From Nyssa sinensis (lineage: Eukaryota; Streptophyta; Magnoliopsida; Cornales; Nyssaceae), in assembly GCA_008638375.1 (NCBI GenBank), contig CM018050.1, forward strand, positions 23,982,216 to 24,046,215: a stretch of DNA of 64,000 nt, given 5' to 3'. Every line of letters starts with the position of its first letter. Within the stretch, counting starts at the first letter, position 1. A model generated the notes under the pieces. That model searched no databases and was not told the origin of the DNA. It was given only the letters and a program-made list of their open reading frames with translations. The translations under genes were made by a program, and so were the position numbers. Shown here one piece after another: positions 24,606 through 35,718 of the stretch.

Positions 24606-26195
24606 ATGACTTCCAACCGTCGCTCTGCACCACTATCCACTCAACCGCTCGCTCAGGATGAAGAAGTTGCAACTTCTGATCCTGTGCAGCAACAACTGGA
24701 TCAAATTCGAGCTCAGATGCAAAAACAAGCCGATCAAACGCAGGCTCAGCTCTTTGCCATATCTCAAGTCTTGGCTTCGTTGGCGCAAAATCCATCGGTT
24801 CTCCCTCCGTCAGGAGTTCCTGAAAGCGGATATCCATTATTATCTCCCCCGCAAAGGAGACAATATGAGGAGGGTGGTCCTAGTGCTCGTCCCTTTTCTC
24901 CCCAGGGGATGGTTCCAGTTCAACATGACGTTTTAGGGGGCATACCCAACGTGCAACCTCACAACATTATTTATAGCAGGGGCCATGTTGTTAGCCCCGC
25001 AAATTCTGGAGCTAACTTGGTGCAATCCGGACCACCACCTCAACAGGCGCCTGCGTCCATTCAGAGACGGTCCGAACATGCTATCCCCAGTCAGAACAAT
25101 CCTCAACCCACTGGATTAGAGGTCGATATACCAAGATTTCAGCATTCTGGCCCATCCAGAGTACCGCTGCGATCAGAAGAAGTGGCAGATTCTATGGGAC
25201 AAGGAATTCCTGCTCGAGAAGGGCTTCCTCCTCCTCAACAGGATGAAATAGCAAAGCTTCTCGGAAGATTTACAACTCCGTTTACGCCAGCTATATTAGC
25301 CGAGGAGCGTCCTCGTAAGTTCATTGTCCCAAAGTTCACCCCGTATGAAGGATTAGATGATCCTGGCGATCATCTTTCCAATTATCAGCATACGATGGCC
25401 CTTCATGGCGCCACTGATGCATTTCTATGCCGCACTTTTGTAACAAGTCTCAAAGGGGCAGCCCTTCGATGGTTCCATAATCTCCCCCCAAATTCAGTCC
25501 CCAGCTTTTACGAGCTCAGCAGGCGCTTCCTTGATCGCTTTCTAACCAGCAGGTGGCTCAGAAAGGGACCGAAATTTCTTTTGTCCATAAAACAACGGAA
25601 GGGAGAATCCCTCAGGGATTATATCGCTCGCTTTAATGCCGAGCTGACCGAGATCACTGATTGTGGTGCAGCCTTCTTGGTGGCCGCCTTACATGCTGGA
25701 CTCTGGCCAGGACGTTTTCATGATTCCCTGACAAAAAATCCTCCTGTCGATATGGCATCATTAATGGAGAGGGCGAGAAAACACATTAACTTGGAAGACA
25801 CCAAAACATCCATTCGTCTTGCCAAAGAACAAGTACAAAATGAGGGGAAGTCACAAACGCAGAATACTGGCAATACCAGCAAACGGCAAAGAAGTCCCGA
25901 GACAAAAACATCCCGAGGTCAAAATCAGACAACCTCGGGACGTTTCAGATCATATGCACCTCTGAGTGTGCCATTGCCTCCCTTAACTGCTTCCATATCT
26001 GAGATCTATAATCAGGTCAAGACACATGAAAATTTTAAGCGTCCAGATCCATTATATGCTGATCCGGACCACCGAGATCGTAGTAAGTATTGTGAATTTC
26101 ACCGAGATCACGGACATACTACGGAAACATGCCGACATCTTCAACAAGAGATCGAGCAGCTAATTCGGAGGGGACGACTGAAAGAATTCGTTTAA
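24606..26195 (+). CDS. Gag polyprotein of G2
   Basis: Open for 529 aa from ATG at 24606 (MTSNRRSAPLS). An in-frame TTG at 24597 is not a likely start. The N-terminus is Gln/Pro-rich. The capsid core (retrotransposon gag family) spans roughly residues 230-400, with KFIVPKFTPYEGLDDPGDHL and LRWFHNLPPNSVPSFYELSR. A basic linker precedes a knuckle variant YCEFHRDHGHTTETC (CX2HX4HX4C). Gag would build the cytoplasmic particle and package RNA. It ends at TAA (26193), right after GRLKEFV; the same frame continues into protease. G1 has sense sequence at this joint, so the stop may be decay, though it leaves gag itself intact. Confidence 0.92.
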   Translation: MTSNRRSAPLSTQPLAQDEEVATSDPVQQQLDQIRAQMQKQADQTQAQLFAISQVLASLAQNPSVLPPSGVPESGYPLLSPPQRRQYEEGGPSARPFSPQGMVPVQHDVLGGIPNVQPHNIIYSRGHVVSPANSGANLVQSGPPPQQAPASIQRRSEHAIPSQNNPQPTGLEVDIPRFQHSGPSRVPLRSEEVADSMGQGIPAREGLPPPQQDEIAKLLGRFTTPFTPAILAEERPRKFIVPKFTPYEGLDDPGDHLSNYQHTMALHGATDAFLCRTFVTSLKGAALRWFHNLPPNSVPSFYELSRRFLDRFLTSRWLRKGPKFLLSIKQRKGESLRDYIARFNAELTEITDCGAAFLVAALHAGLWPGRFHDSLTKNPPVDMASLMERARKHINLEDTKTSIRLAKEQVQNEGKSQTQNTGNTSKRQRSPETKTSRGQNQTTSGRFRSYAPLSVPLPPLTASISEIYNQVKTHENFKRPDPLYADPDHRDRSKYCEFHRDHGHTTETCRHLQQEIEQLIRRGRLKEFV

Positions 26196-26957
26196 CGAGA
26201 ATCTGGACCAAATAATCAGACTCAGAAACTCCAACAACCTCGGCAGGAGCCTAAGCCTCAGCCACCAAGACAAGATCAAGGGTCCACTCTTGGGACGAAT
26301 CAGCCATCACAAGCCAATACTCATGTTATCCTCGTCCTCCATGCCACTAATTCTCTCTCTGGCACTTCAAATCGGGCAAGGAAACGCTATGCGCGAGAAG
26401 CAAAGATGGCACCAATTCCAGTTCAGATCATGAATCTGGAGAAAAGGTTGAGGCCCTCACCACTAATCCAATTTTCTGAACTAGATCTGGCTGGCGTGCA
26501 TTATCCACACACCGATGCACTAGTCGTCACTCTTCGTATCGCTAATTTCGACATATCTAGAGTGTTAGTGGACACAGGTAGTTCCATGAATATTTTATTT
26601 TATGAGCCTTTCCAGAAGATGAAGCTGAACGTGTCTGACCTCAAAGACACCTCGGCAGTAATGGCTGGTTTCGATGGACATCTAAGTTCTCCTATGGGCG
26701 GTATTGACTTCCCAACAACTATTGGGGTCGGCGAAGAACAAAAAACAGTGCTATCTGAATATGTGATTGTGGATTGCCGATCTCCCTACAACGTAATCAT
26801 GGGAAGACCATGGTTACATCAAATAAGGGCCGTCTCGTCCACCCTTCATCAATGTCTCAAATATATATAGAACGATCAAGTCTGCACTACTCGCGGTTCC
26901 CAATCATCATCTCGGGAATGCCACGTTGTTGCACTCAAAGGTAACAAACAGCAATAG
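26196..26957 (+). pseudogene. Aspartic protease of G2
   Basis: In the gag frame, a linker (SNRARKRYAREA) leads to the retropepsin domain: NLEKRLRPSPLIQFSELDL, catalytic DTGSS at 26571-26585, NILFYEPFQKMKLN and YNVIMGRPWLHQ. It would cleave Gag and Pol. A TAG at 26868 interrupts the C-terminal tail (LKYI*NDQ) where G3 has sense codons, so this copy would give a slightly short protease. The region closes with the UAG-CAA-UCA at 26955. Confidence 0.88.
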
Positions 26958-26963
26958 CAATCA
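26952..26963 (+). promoter_or_regulatory. UAG-CAA-UCA leaky-stop context at the PR-RT joint of G2
   Basis: CAA TAG CAA TCA, with the stop at 26955-26957, fits UAG-CARYYA. It lies in the same frame as protease upstream and the RT linker downstream (DECPTEIDEPLSPHG-like sequence), at the position equivalent to 803-805 in G1 and 63563-63565 in G3. Readthrough is inferred from this context and its conservation. Confidence 0.6.
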
Positions 26964-29900
26964 CAGGCACCTCGGAGGCCCATGACTTTCGACCTCTATG
27001 ACCAAGGTGAAAATCAAGAATGTCCTACCGAGATTGATGAGCCTTTAAGCCCACACGGTGTAGATAGCATGGTGGTTCCCATCCAAGAGCCACTCAAGAT
27101 TTCGGTGGGTCTTGAGGCAGAAGAGCATTACTTACAAGTGGGAGCTGATTTGCCTCCACCAGAACAAAAAGCGATAATCGAATTTCTGAAAACTCAGTTA
27201 TCAACTTTTGCATGGGAAACTAAAGACATGAAAGGTATCGATCCCTCATGTATCTGCCACAAGCTCGCAACAAATTCTGACTGCCACCTTGTACGGCAAA
27301 AGCGACGAACATTTGCTCCCGAACGACATAGAATTATCAACGACGAAGTTCAGAGGTTACTCGATGCCGACCTAATTATGGAGGTTTTTTTATCCAGAAT
27401 GGCTTGCTAACACCGTCCTGGTTAAAAAGAAAAATGGGAAATAGCGAGTATGTGTTGATTACACAGATTTGAACAAAGCGTGCCCAAAAGATAGCTTCCC
27501 TATCCCGAGAATTGATCAACTCGTTGATGCAACTGCTGGTTATGAACTAATGAGCTTCATGGATGCATATTCCGGATACAACCAGATTCAAATGTATCCT
27601 CCCGACCAAGAGAAAACCTCCTTCATCTCTGAACGGGGTCTGTACTGTTATAAAGTAATGCCTTTCGGCCTTAAAAATGCGGGAGCTACATATCAACGTT
27701 TGGTCAATAAAATGTTCGCACCTCTGCTCGGTGATACGATGGAGGTATATATCGATGACATGCTGGTCAAGAGTCAGCAGAAGAAGGACCACGTCGAACA
27801 CTTAAAAAAGACATTCGATATCCTCAACATGCATAAGATGAAGTTGAATCCCTCCAAATGTACTTTTGGGGTCAGCCGTGGAAAGTTTCTGGGTTTTCTT
27901 ATCTCACAGCGAGGAATCGAAGCCGATCCATCCCAAATAAAAGCTTTGGCCCAACTTGAACCTCCGAAGTCTAGGAAGGATATACAGGCATTAAATGGTC
28001 AGATTGCGGCATTGAATCGCTTCATATCAAGATCCACGGACCGTTGTCTTCCGTTCTTCAAAGCTCTACGGGGGAATAAGGTCTTGGAATGGACCTCTGA
28101 ATGCGACGAAGCTTTTAGGGAGCTTAAACAATAGATGGCATCTCCAGAGCTGTTATCTATGCCAATGGAAGGAGAGAAACTTTTCTTATATCTCGCGGTA
28201 TCTGAGAATGCCGTAAGCTCTGCGTTACTCAGAGAAGTGGAAGGGATTCAAAAACCCATATTCTACGTAAGTAAAGCACTTCTTGGGTCAGAAAGAAGGT
28301 ATCCCAAGGTGGAAAAGCTAGCCTTCACACTCATTGTATCCGCCAGAAAACTCAGGCCTTATTTTCAATCTCATTCAATCATAGTTCCAACCTCATACCC
28401 CTTAAAAGCCATATTACATAAACCTGAAACTTCAGGTCGACTTGTGAAATGGTCCATAGAATTGGGAGAATTCGACATCACATATACACCTCGGACGGCC
28501 ATTAAAGCTCAGGCTTTGGCAGATTTTATTGCCGAATTCACCCCAGCGCTGAAACAAAAAATAGACGCTAACCCAACGTTGGCCACATGGCAACTGTATG
28601 TGGATGGTTCTTCTACTGATAAAGGTTTTGGAGTTGGTCTTGTCCTCCGATCTCCTGATGGTATCACCTCGGAAAAGGCAGTTACCTTGGGTTTCAGAGC
28701 CTCCAACAATGAAGCTGAATATGAAGCATTAATCCTTGGCATGCAACTAGCCATAGAACAGGAGGCTCGTGACCTTGAGGCCTTCTCTGATTCACAATTA
28801 GTTGTGGGCCAAGTTTTGGGCGAATTCGCAGTAAAAGATGAAAGAATGATCAAATATGCAGACATGGTAAACTCCCTGAAAAAATCATTTGTCACCTTCT
28901 GTATTCACAAAATAGAGAGAAGACAGAATGCGAGAGCAGATGCCTTAGCAAATATGGCCTCTCACCTCGGTACCGAAGGGAATTCAGAAGTATCTATATC
29001 CTCCCGAGATTGCCCCAGTATTGACAAAATTCAGAATGTTTGCATCTCAGAACAATCCCAGGATTGGAGGGCTCCAATCGTCAAATATTTGAAAGAAGGA
29101 CAGCTACCGGATGACAGGAATCAAGCCCGAAAACTACGAATCAGGTCAGCTCGATACTTAATTCTAAATGAGCAACTCTATCGCAGGTCGTACACCCAAC
29201 CCCTGCTGAGGTGTCTATCTCTAGAAGAGTCAGAATATGTGCTAGCTGAGATCCATGAAGGGATATGCGGCAATCATAATGGTGGCAGGACCATCTCACA
29301 TCGAGCATTAACCCATGGTTATTACTGGCCTGGTATGCTGAATCAAGCCAGAGAATATGTGAAGAGATGTGACAAATGCCAACGTTTCGCTACATACCAA
29401 CATCTACCACAACAGGAGCTTATGCCCATTGAAAGCCCCTGGCCTTTTGCCCAATGGGGAATGGATATAGTGGGACCTTTGCCAAAGGCCCCGCAAAACA
29501 AGAAATATTTGCTAGTTGCAATCGATTATTTCTCCAAATGGGCAGAAGCAGAGCCATTGACTCACATTACCGAGGTGGATGTAAAGAATTTCACATGGAG
29601 AAATATCGTTTGCAGGTTTGGAGTGCCACGAACTATCATATCAGACAATGGCACCCAGTTTACAGGAAAAGTATTTAAAAAATTCTGTGACGATCTCCAT
29701 ATCAGCCATCATTTCTCCTCACCAGGACATCCACAGGCAAACGGACAGGCCGAGGTGACTAATCGGACTATATTAAGTGGTATCAAAAAGAGGTTAGAAC
29801 GAGCCAAAGGAAAATGGGTCGAAGAACTTCTTGGTGTACTTTGGGCCTATCGAACAACAAGGAAAATCTCCACTCAGGACACACCATTCTCACTCACGTA

Positions 29901-30299
29901 TGGTACCGAGGCGGTCATTCCTGTAGAAATCGGTATGCCCACGTTGAGAATGGAAACTTTCGATCAAGACACTAATCATCTTCAGTTAACCGAGAACCTT
30001 GACTTGTTAGAAGGAAAAAGAGAACAGGCTTCAATCCGAATGGAAGAATGTCAACGAAGGATGGCCAAAAGCTTTAACAAAAAGGTAACGGTAAAAACTT
30101 TGACTTAGGTGATTTGGTGCTACGAAGAATCTTCCCTAACACAAAGGAACCTACGATAGGAAAGTTGTCCCCAAACTGGGAAGGACTTTACCGAGTTGTG
30201 AAGATTAACAGGCCTACAACCTACTGGTTGGAAGATATGGGGGAAAAACCGGTTCCCAGACCATGGAACATCGAGCACCTGAGACAATATTATCAATAA
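26958..30299 (+). pseudogene. Pol of G2: RT, RNase H, archaeal-type RNase H, integrase
   Basis: After the UAG come the pre-RT segment (FAWETKDMKGIDP) and RT with catalytic YIDD at 27748-27759, then a conventional RNase H. A second, archaeal-type RNase H is at about 28580-28975 (LYVDGS, NNEAEYEAL, FSDSQLV, RADALA). The integrase has its zinc domain (HEGICGNH...CDKC), core Asp in WGMDIVGPLP, Asp in SDNGTQF and Glu in GQAEVTNRT, then a C-terminal domain to 30299. Lesions: one extra T in a T7 run at 27385-27391, TAG at 27442 (Trp to stop), TAG at 28132, and a frame change at about 30095. Domains are nearly complete but the ORF is broken. Confidence 0.92.
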
Positions 30300-30369
30300 A
30301 GTTGTTTCTACTTTTCAGGTGATATATCTTCTCAACATAAAAGGTCTACCAACTGGTTCTATCTCAAAA

Positions 30370-30685
30370 GGCCCCTACAAGCCTAAGTGCTGTAGGTATA
30401 GCTCCAAGCAAAGAGAATGGTCTACAGACCTGATCTCAAAATCATCAAGGCCCCTACAAGCCTAAGCGTTGTAGGTATGGCTCCAAGAAAAGATACAGGT
30501 CTACCGACCTGATCTTGAAATCACCAAGGCCCCTACAAGCCTAAGTGCTGTAGGTATGGCTCCAAGAAAAGAGACTGGTCTACAGACCTGATCTCTAGCT
30601 CAGCAAGGCCTCTACTAGCTACGTACTATGGGTATGACTACAAGTAAAGATACTGGTCTACCGACCTGATCTCAGAAAAACATAA
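30370..30685 (+). repeat. 79-bp tandem repeat, four copies, in the 3' region of G2
   Basis: Units start at 30370, 30449, 30528 and 30607 with GGCCCCTACAAGCCTAAG (degenerate in the fourth), and end with a short palindromic GGTCTACMGACCTGATCT. Tandem repeats between integrase and the 3' LTR are a known habit of Tat-type elements. No coding potential is seen. Confidence 0.88.
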
Positions 30686-30989
30686 GACCCTTATCGACTT
30701 GGTTCACTTCAGATGAAAACCAGGTTAGATTCAGATACTTGTGATAAATGGAAATATATTTGTTCTATCTTGATCCATATTCTTTGATTTATGTCCAAAC
30801 AAAACAAACTTATTGTTATCTGCTTATTAAAACGAACTGCTTCGGTATTAAGTATCAAAGGCATTCAGAGCTTGATTAAAACAAAATGAAAGTCAAAACA
30901 GAGAACTGTTGTTTTTCATTTCGTAAAATGACCAAGTACAAAATATAACAAAAACAAAAATTACATTAACCTATCTATTACAAAAATTC

Positions 30990-33035
30990 TTAGGGAACAG
31001 CTGATAAGGGTATTACGCCCTCTAACACTTTATCTTGGGTTGGGACTTCGGGAGAGGTCGGTTGAGACTCAGCCACCTCCACTTCATCCAACTTCGAAAT
31101 ATCCAGATCTGGATATAAAACTCGAATTCGTTTAATACATGACTGATAGCCGGCATCTGATAACTCATTTCCCATGGACGTCAGGAGCCCCATCATACTA
31201 GCTTTGGTTGCCTCCTTTGTGGCCACCTTAGCCGCTTCAATCTTTATCAGCTCAGACGCCTCAGCCCCCTTGAGTTTGTCTTTTAGCTCAGCTACGCTCT
31301 CAATCAACTTGGTCCTCTGAGCTATCAGAGACTCAGTGCCTTTCCTCGCTAAAGTAAGCTCTTTCTTGAGTTCTGTACACTGGGCGTCCGACGATTTCAG
31401 TTTTTCTCGTGAGGTTTCGAGCTCAGATTGTGCCGTTTTCAAAGACTCCTGACCCCTTTTTATATCAGACTGAGCAGTCAGGAGTACCGCCTTGGTGGCC
31501 TTCAGTTCTGACTGAGTTGTCTTCAGCTCGGATTGAGTTGTCTTTAGCTCAGACTGAGCTATTTTAAGCTCTTCCTTCAGCCCACTAAGTTGTTGACATT
31601 GATCATCATAATCCATTAACATACCTACTGCCCGAAGACCCTGCAGACATGTGTAAGATGATTAAAAAAAAAAAGACGGAAAAGGAACTTACCCTGGTAT
31701 AACCCATCATCAAATCACCTAAAACTTTTCTGGAGCTTTGACCAGAGAATCCCGGTGGGAGGACCTCTCTCAATGCCACCTTTATCGCCTCTGTACCAGA
31801 AGAGGCCTCTGAAGGGTGAAGAGGGGCCGCATTGGCACTCTCTGGCCTCTCCGACTGATAAGCGGAGGTTTTGTTCCTCTTCTCCCTGACATCGGTAGGT
31901 TGAGAAACCTCGGTGGCAACCGGAACCTTCTCAGTCCTTAATGATTCAGTCGTCGGTCTCACGCCGGTGCTAGTATCCTCCCCAGGTTGAGAGACCTCCT
32001 CGGGAGCTGACGTAGAAGGACGGGAAGCTTCCCGCTTCACTCGAGATATTAGCCTTCTTTTCTTTTTGGCCTGCTGAGGTGCTGGGGCCACAGGTGGATC
32101 CTCAGCCTTCGTCTTTTTGGAAGGGTGGCCGCAAGCCGACAGGAGGCTCTTTTTTATAGCAGCCTCCTCCTCATTGGTCAAACCCGCATCCATCAGCTTT
32201 TGTGGTGACAGGATGAGGTAGTGCGGTCGAAGGACTGGCTGTAGCAGACGTTGGTACCGATCCTCAATCTCGGGAGTAAACTTTGCTTTCTTCCACTTCC
32301 TTTTATCTGCAAAACAACATATCATAAAAATCATTAGTAAAACGCAACTATATAGCAAACTATCAAACTCACAACCTACGAGGACTCACCCCTTGGACCA
32401 GTGTACCGAGGAAAAAGGCTCATGTCCTCTCGCCCCCAACCTCCTCCAACGAAGAAGTACCATTTCTTCCACGTTTTGTTGGAAGAAGGTACCAATGTCA
32501 GAGGTCTGAACCTCTGATCGAAACACGTATAGTATAGCCCCTCTGCACTCAGATATTTCATTTCCATCTGACTACGAATAAGGTCCAAATCTACTGCAAC
32601 CTTATTCAAATGACCTAAGACTATGAAGGCCAAAAGTTGCCTCCAGCTATTTACATTAAGTTCGGCCGGACATATGTTATACCACATAAACACTTCAACA
32701 AGGAGGGGGTGGAAGGGAAAACGGACACCCATTTCAAACCATTCTAGGTAAGCACAAATTTCACCCCTCTTTATATCAGAAGGGCGATCAGTCGATTTGG
32801 GCACCCTACAGGTTACGTTTTTTGGGAATTTGAATTTTTTCATAATCGATTTTAAAATTCCCTTCGTCATGGCACTCGCTCCCTCTTCTCTAGTGGATAC
32901 ACTAACCTCTCCATCACCAGACTCTAATATATCGGCAGAAGAGGGAGGCGACGAAGTATTGGCAACTAGAAAAGGATCATCTTCACTGATAACCCTAGGT
33001 CCAACCCTAATCCCTTCTATGTTCGGATCCGACAT
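30990..33035 (-). CDS. Antisense three-exon gene of G2 (gypsy-type putative transposon protein)
   Basis: Exon 1 is 33035-32390, exon 2 32306-31693 and exon 3 31640-30990. Intron 1 (83 nt) has GTGAGT...TTTTGCAG and intron 2 (52 nt, short for a plant) has GTAAGT...CTGCAG. The exons sum to 1911 nt, 636 aa plus TAA, with no internal stop. Exon 1 (ICAYLEWFEMGVRFPFHPLL, FMWYNICPAELNVNSWRQLL) resembles the Pfam 'putative gypsy type transposon' family. Exon 2 is a Lys/Pro/Ser-rich basic linker. Exon 3 starts with a heptad-rich coiled coil (SELKTTQSELKTTQSELKAT). Extra antisense ORFs are known in Tat elements; their function is unknown. Start and splice sites are my reading. Confidence 0.78.
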
Positions 33036-33517
33036 GGTCGGAGGATAAAAGACCGAAAAATAGAAGATAAAATCGGGAAGAATATAGAATAGGAAGAAGA
33101 AAAGGACAATAAGAATTACCAGGTAAAAAAGAAAAAACGGTTGTCTAGAACAATGGAAGTCTCAGGCTTGCCGGAATTCGTAGTAAATCCTTCGAAACTC
33201 ACTCGCTTGTTTGAGATGATGGAAAAATACGAAACGAATCCAAAAGAAATCATTCACATCATTTATAAAAACAGATTCGTCATTAAGTATTTCACATGAA
33301 GCGGTACGCCCATCCATTCCCAATTTCGAAACCATTAATTAAATAAAACGGCTGTATTAATTAAGTATTCCAGTTCCCCAAAAACCGAAATGCGTGTAGT
33401 AATTATATCTGACGGCTACAAAACCCCTCGAAAAAGTGAGTTAGACGGCTATACACGTCATCCCTCCGAAAAACCCTAAAAAACCAAAGTTCTGTTCATT
33501 TACAGAACTAAGGCTTC

Positions 33518-33527
33518 AGGGGGGAGT
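33518..33527 (+). other. Polypurine tract of G2
   Basis: AGGGGGGAG-type purine run a few bases before the 3' LTR; the expected plus-strand primer site. Confidence 0.75.
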
Positions 33528-33530
33528 AAC

Positions 33531-34062
33531 TGATACGTCATAAAGTTTTTCTTACATAAGGTGACTTAAACACTTGCCGAAAAGATTAGTTCTACTTGTG
33601 ACTAAGTCGGAAAGGGTATACCGAGATTAACTTCGGTATACCGACCTCGGAACAGGGGAATGAAAAAGGGAAAAAAAGAATGAGATAAGTCTCATGATTA
33701 CATTTCTAAAGCCTGACAGGCGGTGAGCCTTAACCCTGCCAAAAGGAGATACAGGTTTGAGAACCAGCTCTATAGGTACACGTGTAAAGAGAGCCACAAA
33801 CTTTGAAAGTTAATCCACCGCTTGTCAGAAAAAGTAGCCGCCTTTCCATAGTATAAATTCCAATGAAGGAGGTATTAAAAATTATCTGCATATAAAATAT
33901 TTGCTGATTAAAGAGCCAAACCTTTGATCACATAAAAGAAAACTAATTTAACCATCGGAGAAGGTTACCATCGGAACCTTTCCCGGTGGCTTCTTACGTA
34001 TCATTTCTTTTCAGGCACACGGTGACGGACAGTTCCATGACGAGCCAAAATTAGCTGCATCA
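33531..34062 (+). repeat. 3' LTR of G2
   Basis: 532 bp, same length as the 5' LTR, with about ten substitutions (seven transitions) and no indels by eye. It is followed by the target duplication ATATA. Confidence 0.97.
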
Positions 34063-34504
34063 ATATACATACAAATAATACACACATATATACACACATA
34101 TGTAGAGACCCATTTGGATATCTTTTTTTTCTCTTTCACTATTTCATTCTCTCTGTATACACCCACAAACACACACAACAGATGCAAATAATACACACAC
34201 ATGTAGAAACCCGAGTGGGTCTCTCACATCTCTCTCCGTTCCCTCTCTCTTTTCCATCTATCCCATTTTCTCTCTACTCGTTCACTCTCTCTCTACACAC
34301 CCACAAACACACACAACACATGCAAATAATATACACACATGCACAGACCCATTGGGGTCTCTTTTTCTCTCACTCACTCATTCACTCTCTCTCTCTCTCT
34401 CTGTACACCCCCAAACACCCACAACACATGCAAATAATACACACACATGCACAGAGCCATTTGGGTCTCTCTTTCTCTTTCTCACTCTCTCTCTCTCTCT
34501 ATAC
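34063..34504. repeat. Minisatellite, middle fragment
   Basis: Four degenerate units of about 98-139 bp, each with CAAATAATACACACACATGCA, a palindromic core like AGAGACCCATTTGGGTCTCT, a CT-rich run and ACACACCCACAAACACAC. It lies between G2 and the solo LTR. Confidence 0.82.
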
Positions 34505-35718
34505 TGATAACTGGTTAAAAAGTGCATATTTATCTTGTTAATCCTAAATATTCTTGCACTTTTATTATTTTAATTTCTCCAATCTATATGCATTTGCTAG
34601 TTAATTCTTATTTTATCTTTTTGCAGAGAAAGCTTGATAAAGTTGATGATTTAGTGGTGAATTTGGAGCAAAAGGAAAATATTGGGCTTCGAAGTGCGAA
34701 AAGAAGTGGAACACAAGTGATTTTGGGTTAGAAGAGAGGCTTAATCCATATATAGGTGGACTAGGGCCCATTTTAGCATTATAGGCTCTATTTTGGAACA
34801 CTTTAGACTCCCTTTTTGGGCCCCTAATGTCTAATTACGGGATTTTATGTTATTTTTCTAAATTCTTATTTTGTAAGGGTATTTTTGGAAAAAAGGGGAT
34901 AAGATTGTAACCTAGGGTTTTGGAAAAGAGAGGAGGCCGTCTTGGAGATCTAGAGAAGAAGAGAAAAAGGAAGGAGACAACTCTAAAGAAGAAGATGAAG
35001 AATTCCATGGCTATGGTCTCCTCTTCCACGATCATGGGCTAAGTTCTCTTATTCCTAGGGTTTAGATGAAACCCTAGTCAAGTAATATTGTTTCTTTGTA
35101 TTTTATTTTTGGGTTAATTAGTCTTGGATGTTGATTGTATAACATTGGGATTTTATTAAAGCATTGATCGTATTATTCAATTGCACATAATCAATTTCTG
35201 TGATTTTGTTTATGTGGTTATACAATAGTAATATGTGTACATACATCAAAACCGTAGGACGAGTCATAACTCAGGGAAAACAAATTGTGACTATGACCTT
35301 AGAATTAGTGTAGACAATTTGTATTGACCAAAGATGATTCGTGCTTAGGGTTTTGGTGCGTGATTTTCTTGATGATTGTATTGAGGCTTGTAGCCAAAAT
35401 ACGTCTTTTACATCCAAATTGAATGACCCAATAATTAATACAATTGAAGCTAGTTACAAGATTAGTGGTGGATTCAACACCCTAGGAATTCTCTTTTAAT
35501 TTGATTCCTCATTAATTCAGTTAAATATTTGCTTTAAGTATAATTTTCATTTAATTTTAGGAAAGAAAATCAACAACAATCAATCTTTGTTAATTTCAAT
35601 TAAAATTAATCTCAACTTTAGTTTTTAAACAATTAACAGTCTCTGTGGGTTCGACCTTTACTTCTCTATTATACTAGTAGTTTAGTTTGGTAATTTGATT
35701 GATTTCCACGACAAATCA
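34505..35718 (+). mobile_element. Solo LTR of a gypsy element (1214 bp)
   Basis: Starts TGATAACTGG and ends ACGACAAATCA (TGA...TCA). It is flanked by an exact 5-bp duplication TATAC (34500-34504, 35719-35723). Its 3' end has CTCTGTGGGTTCGACC, common near the ends of plant gypsy LTRs. No PBS or internal region follows, so it is a solo LTR, presumably from LTR-LTR recombination. It sits inside the minisatellite. Confidence 0.85.

Larger units (their letters stand above)
24001..34062 (+). mobile_element. Full-length Tat/Retand-like Ty3/gypsy element G2
   Basis: A 10,062-bp element with two 532-bp LTRs, TSD ATATA, PBS at 24536 and a polypurine tract before the 3' LTR. Its order is gag, PR, RT, RNase H, second archaeal-type RNase H, integrase, then a 79-bp tandem repeat and an antisense spliced gene. 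The dual RNase H and antisense gene are hallmarks of the plant Tat lineage. About 10 LTR differences in 532 bp (1.9%) indicate a fairly recent insertion, roughly 0.7 million years at 1.3e-8 substitutions per site per year (inference). Sense pol has several lesions. Confidence 0.97.

Noticed and set aside
26868..26870. TAG in the G2 protease tail as a second recoding site
   Set aside because: Context AAC GAT is not leaky-stop-like and G3 has sense sequence there; treated as decay.
34063..34504. Regular repeats resembling a CRISPR array
   Set aside because: Degenerate low-complexity minisatellite in a plant genome; no constant repeat/spacer layout.
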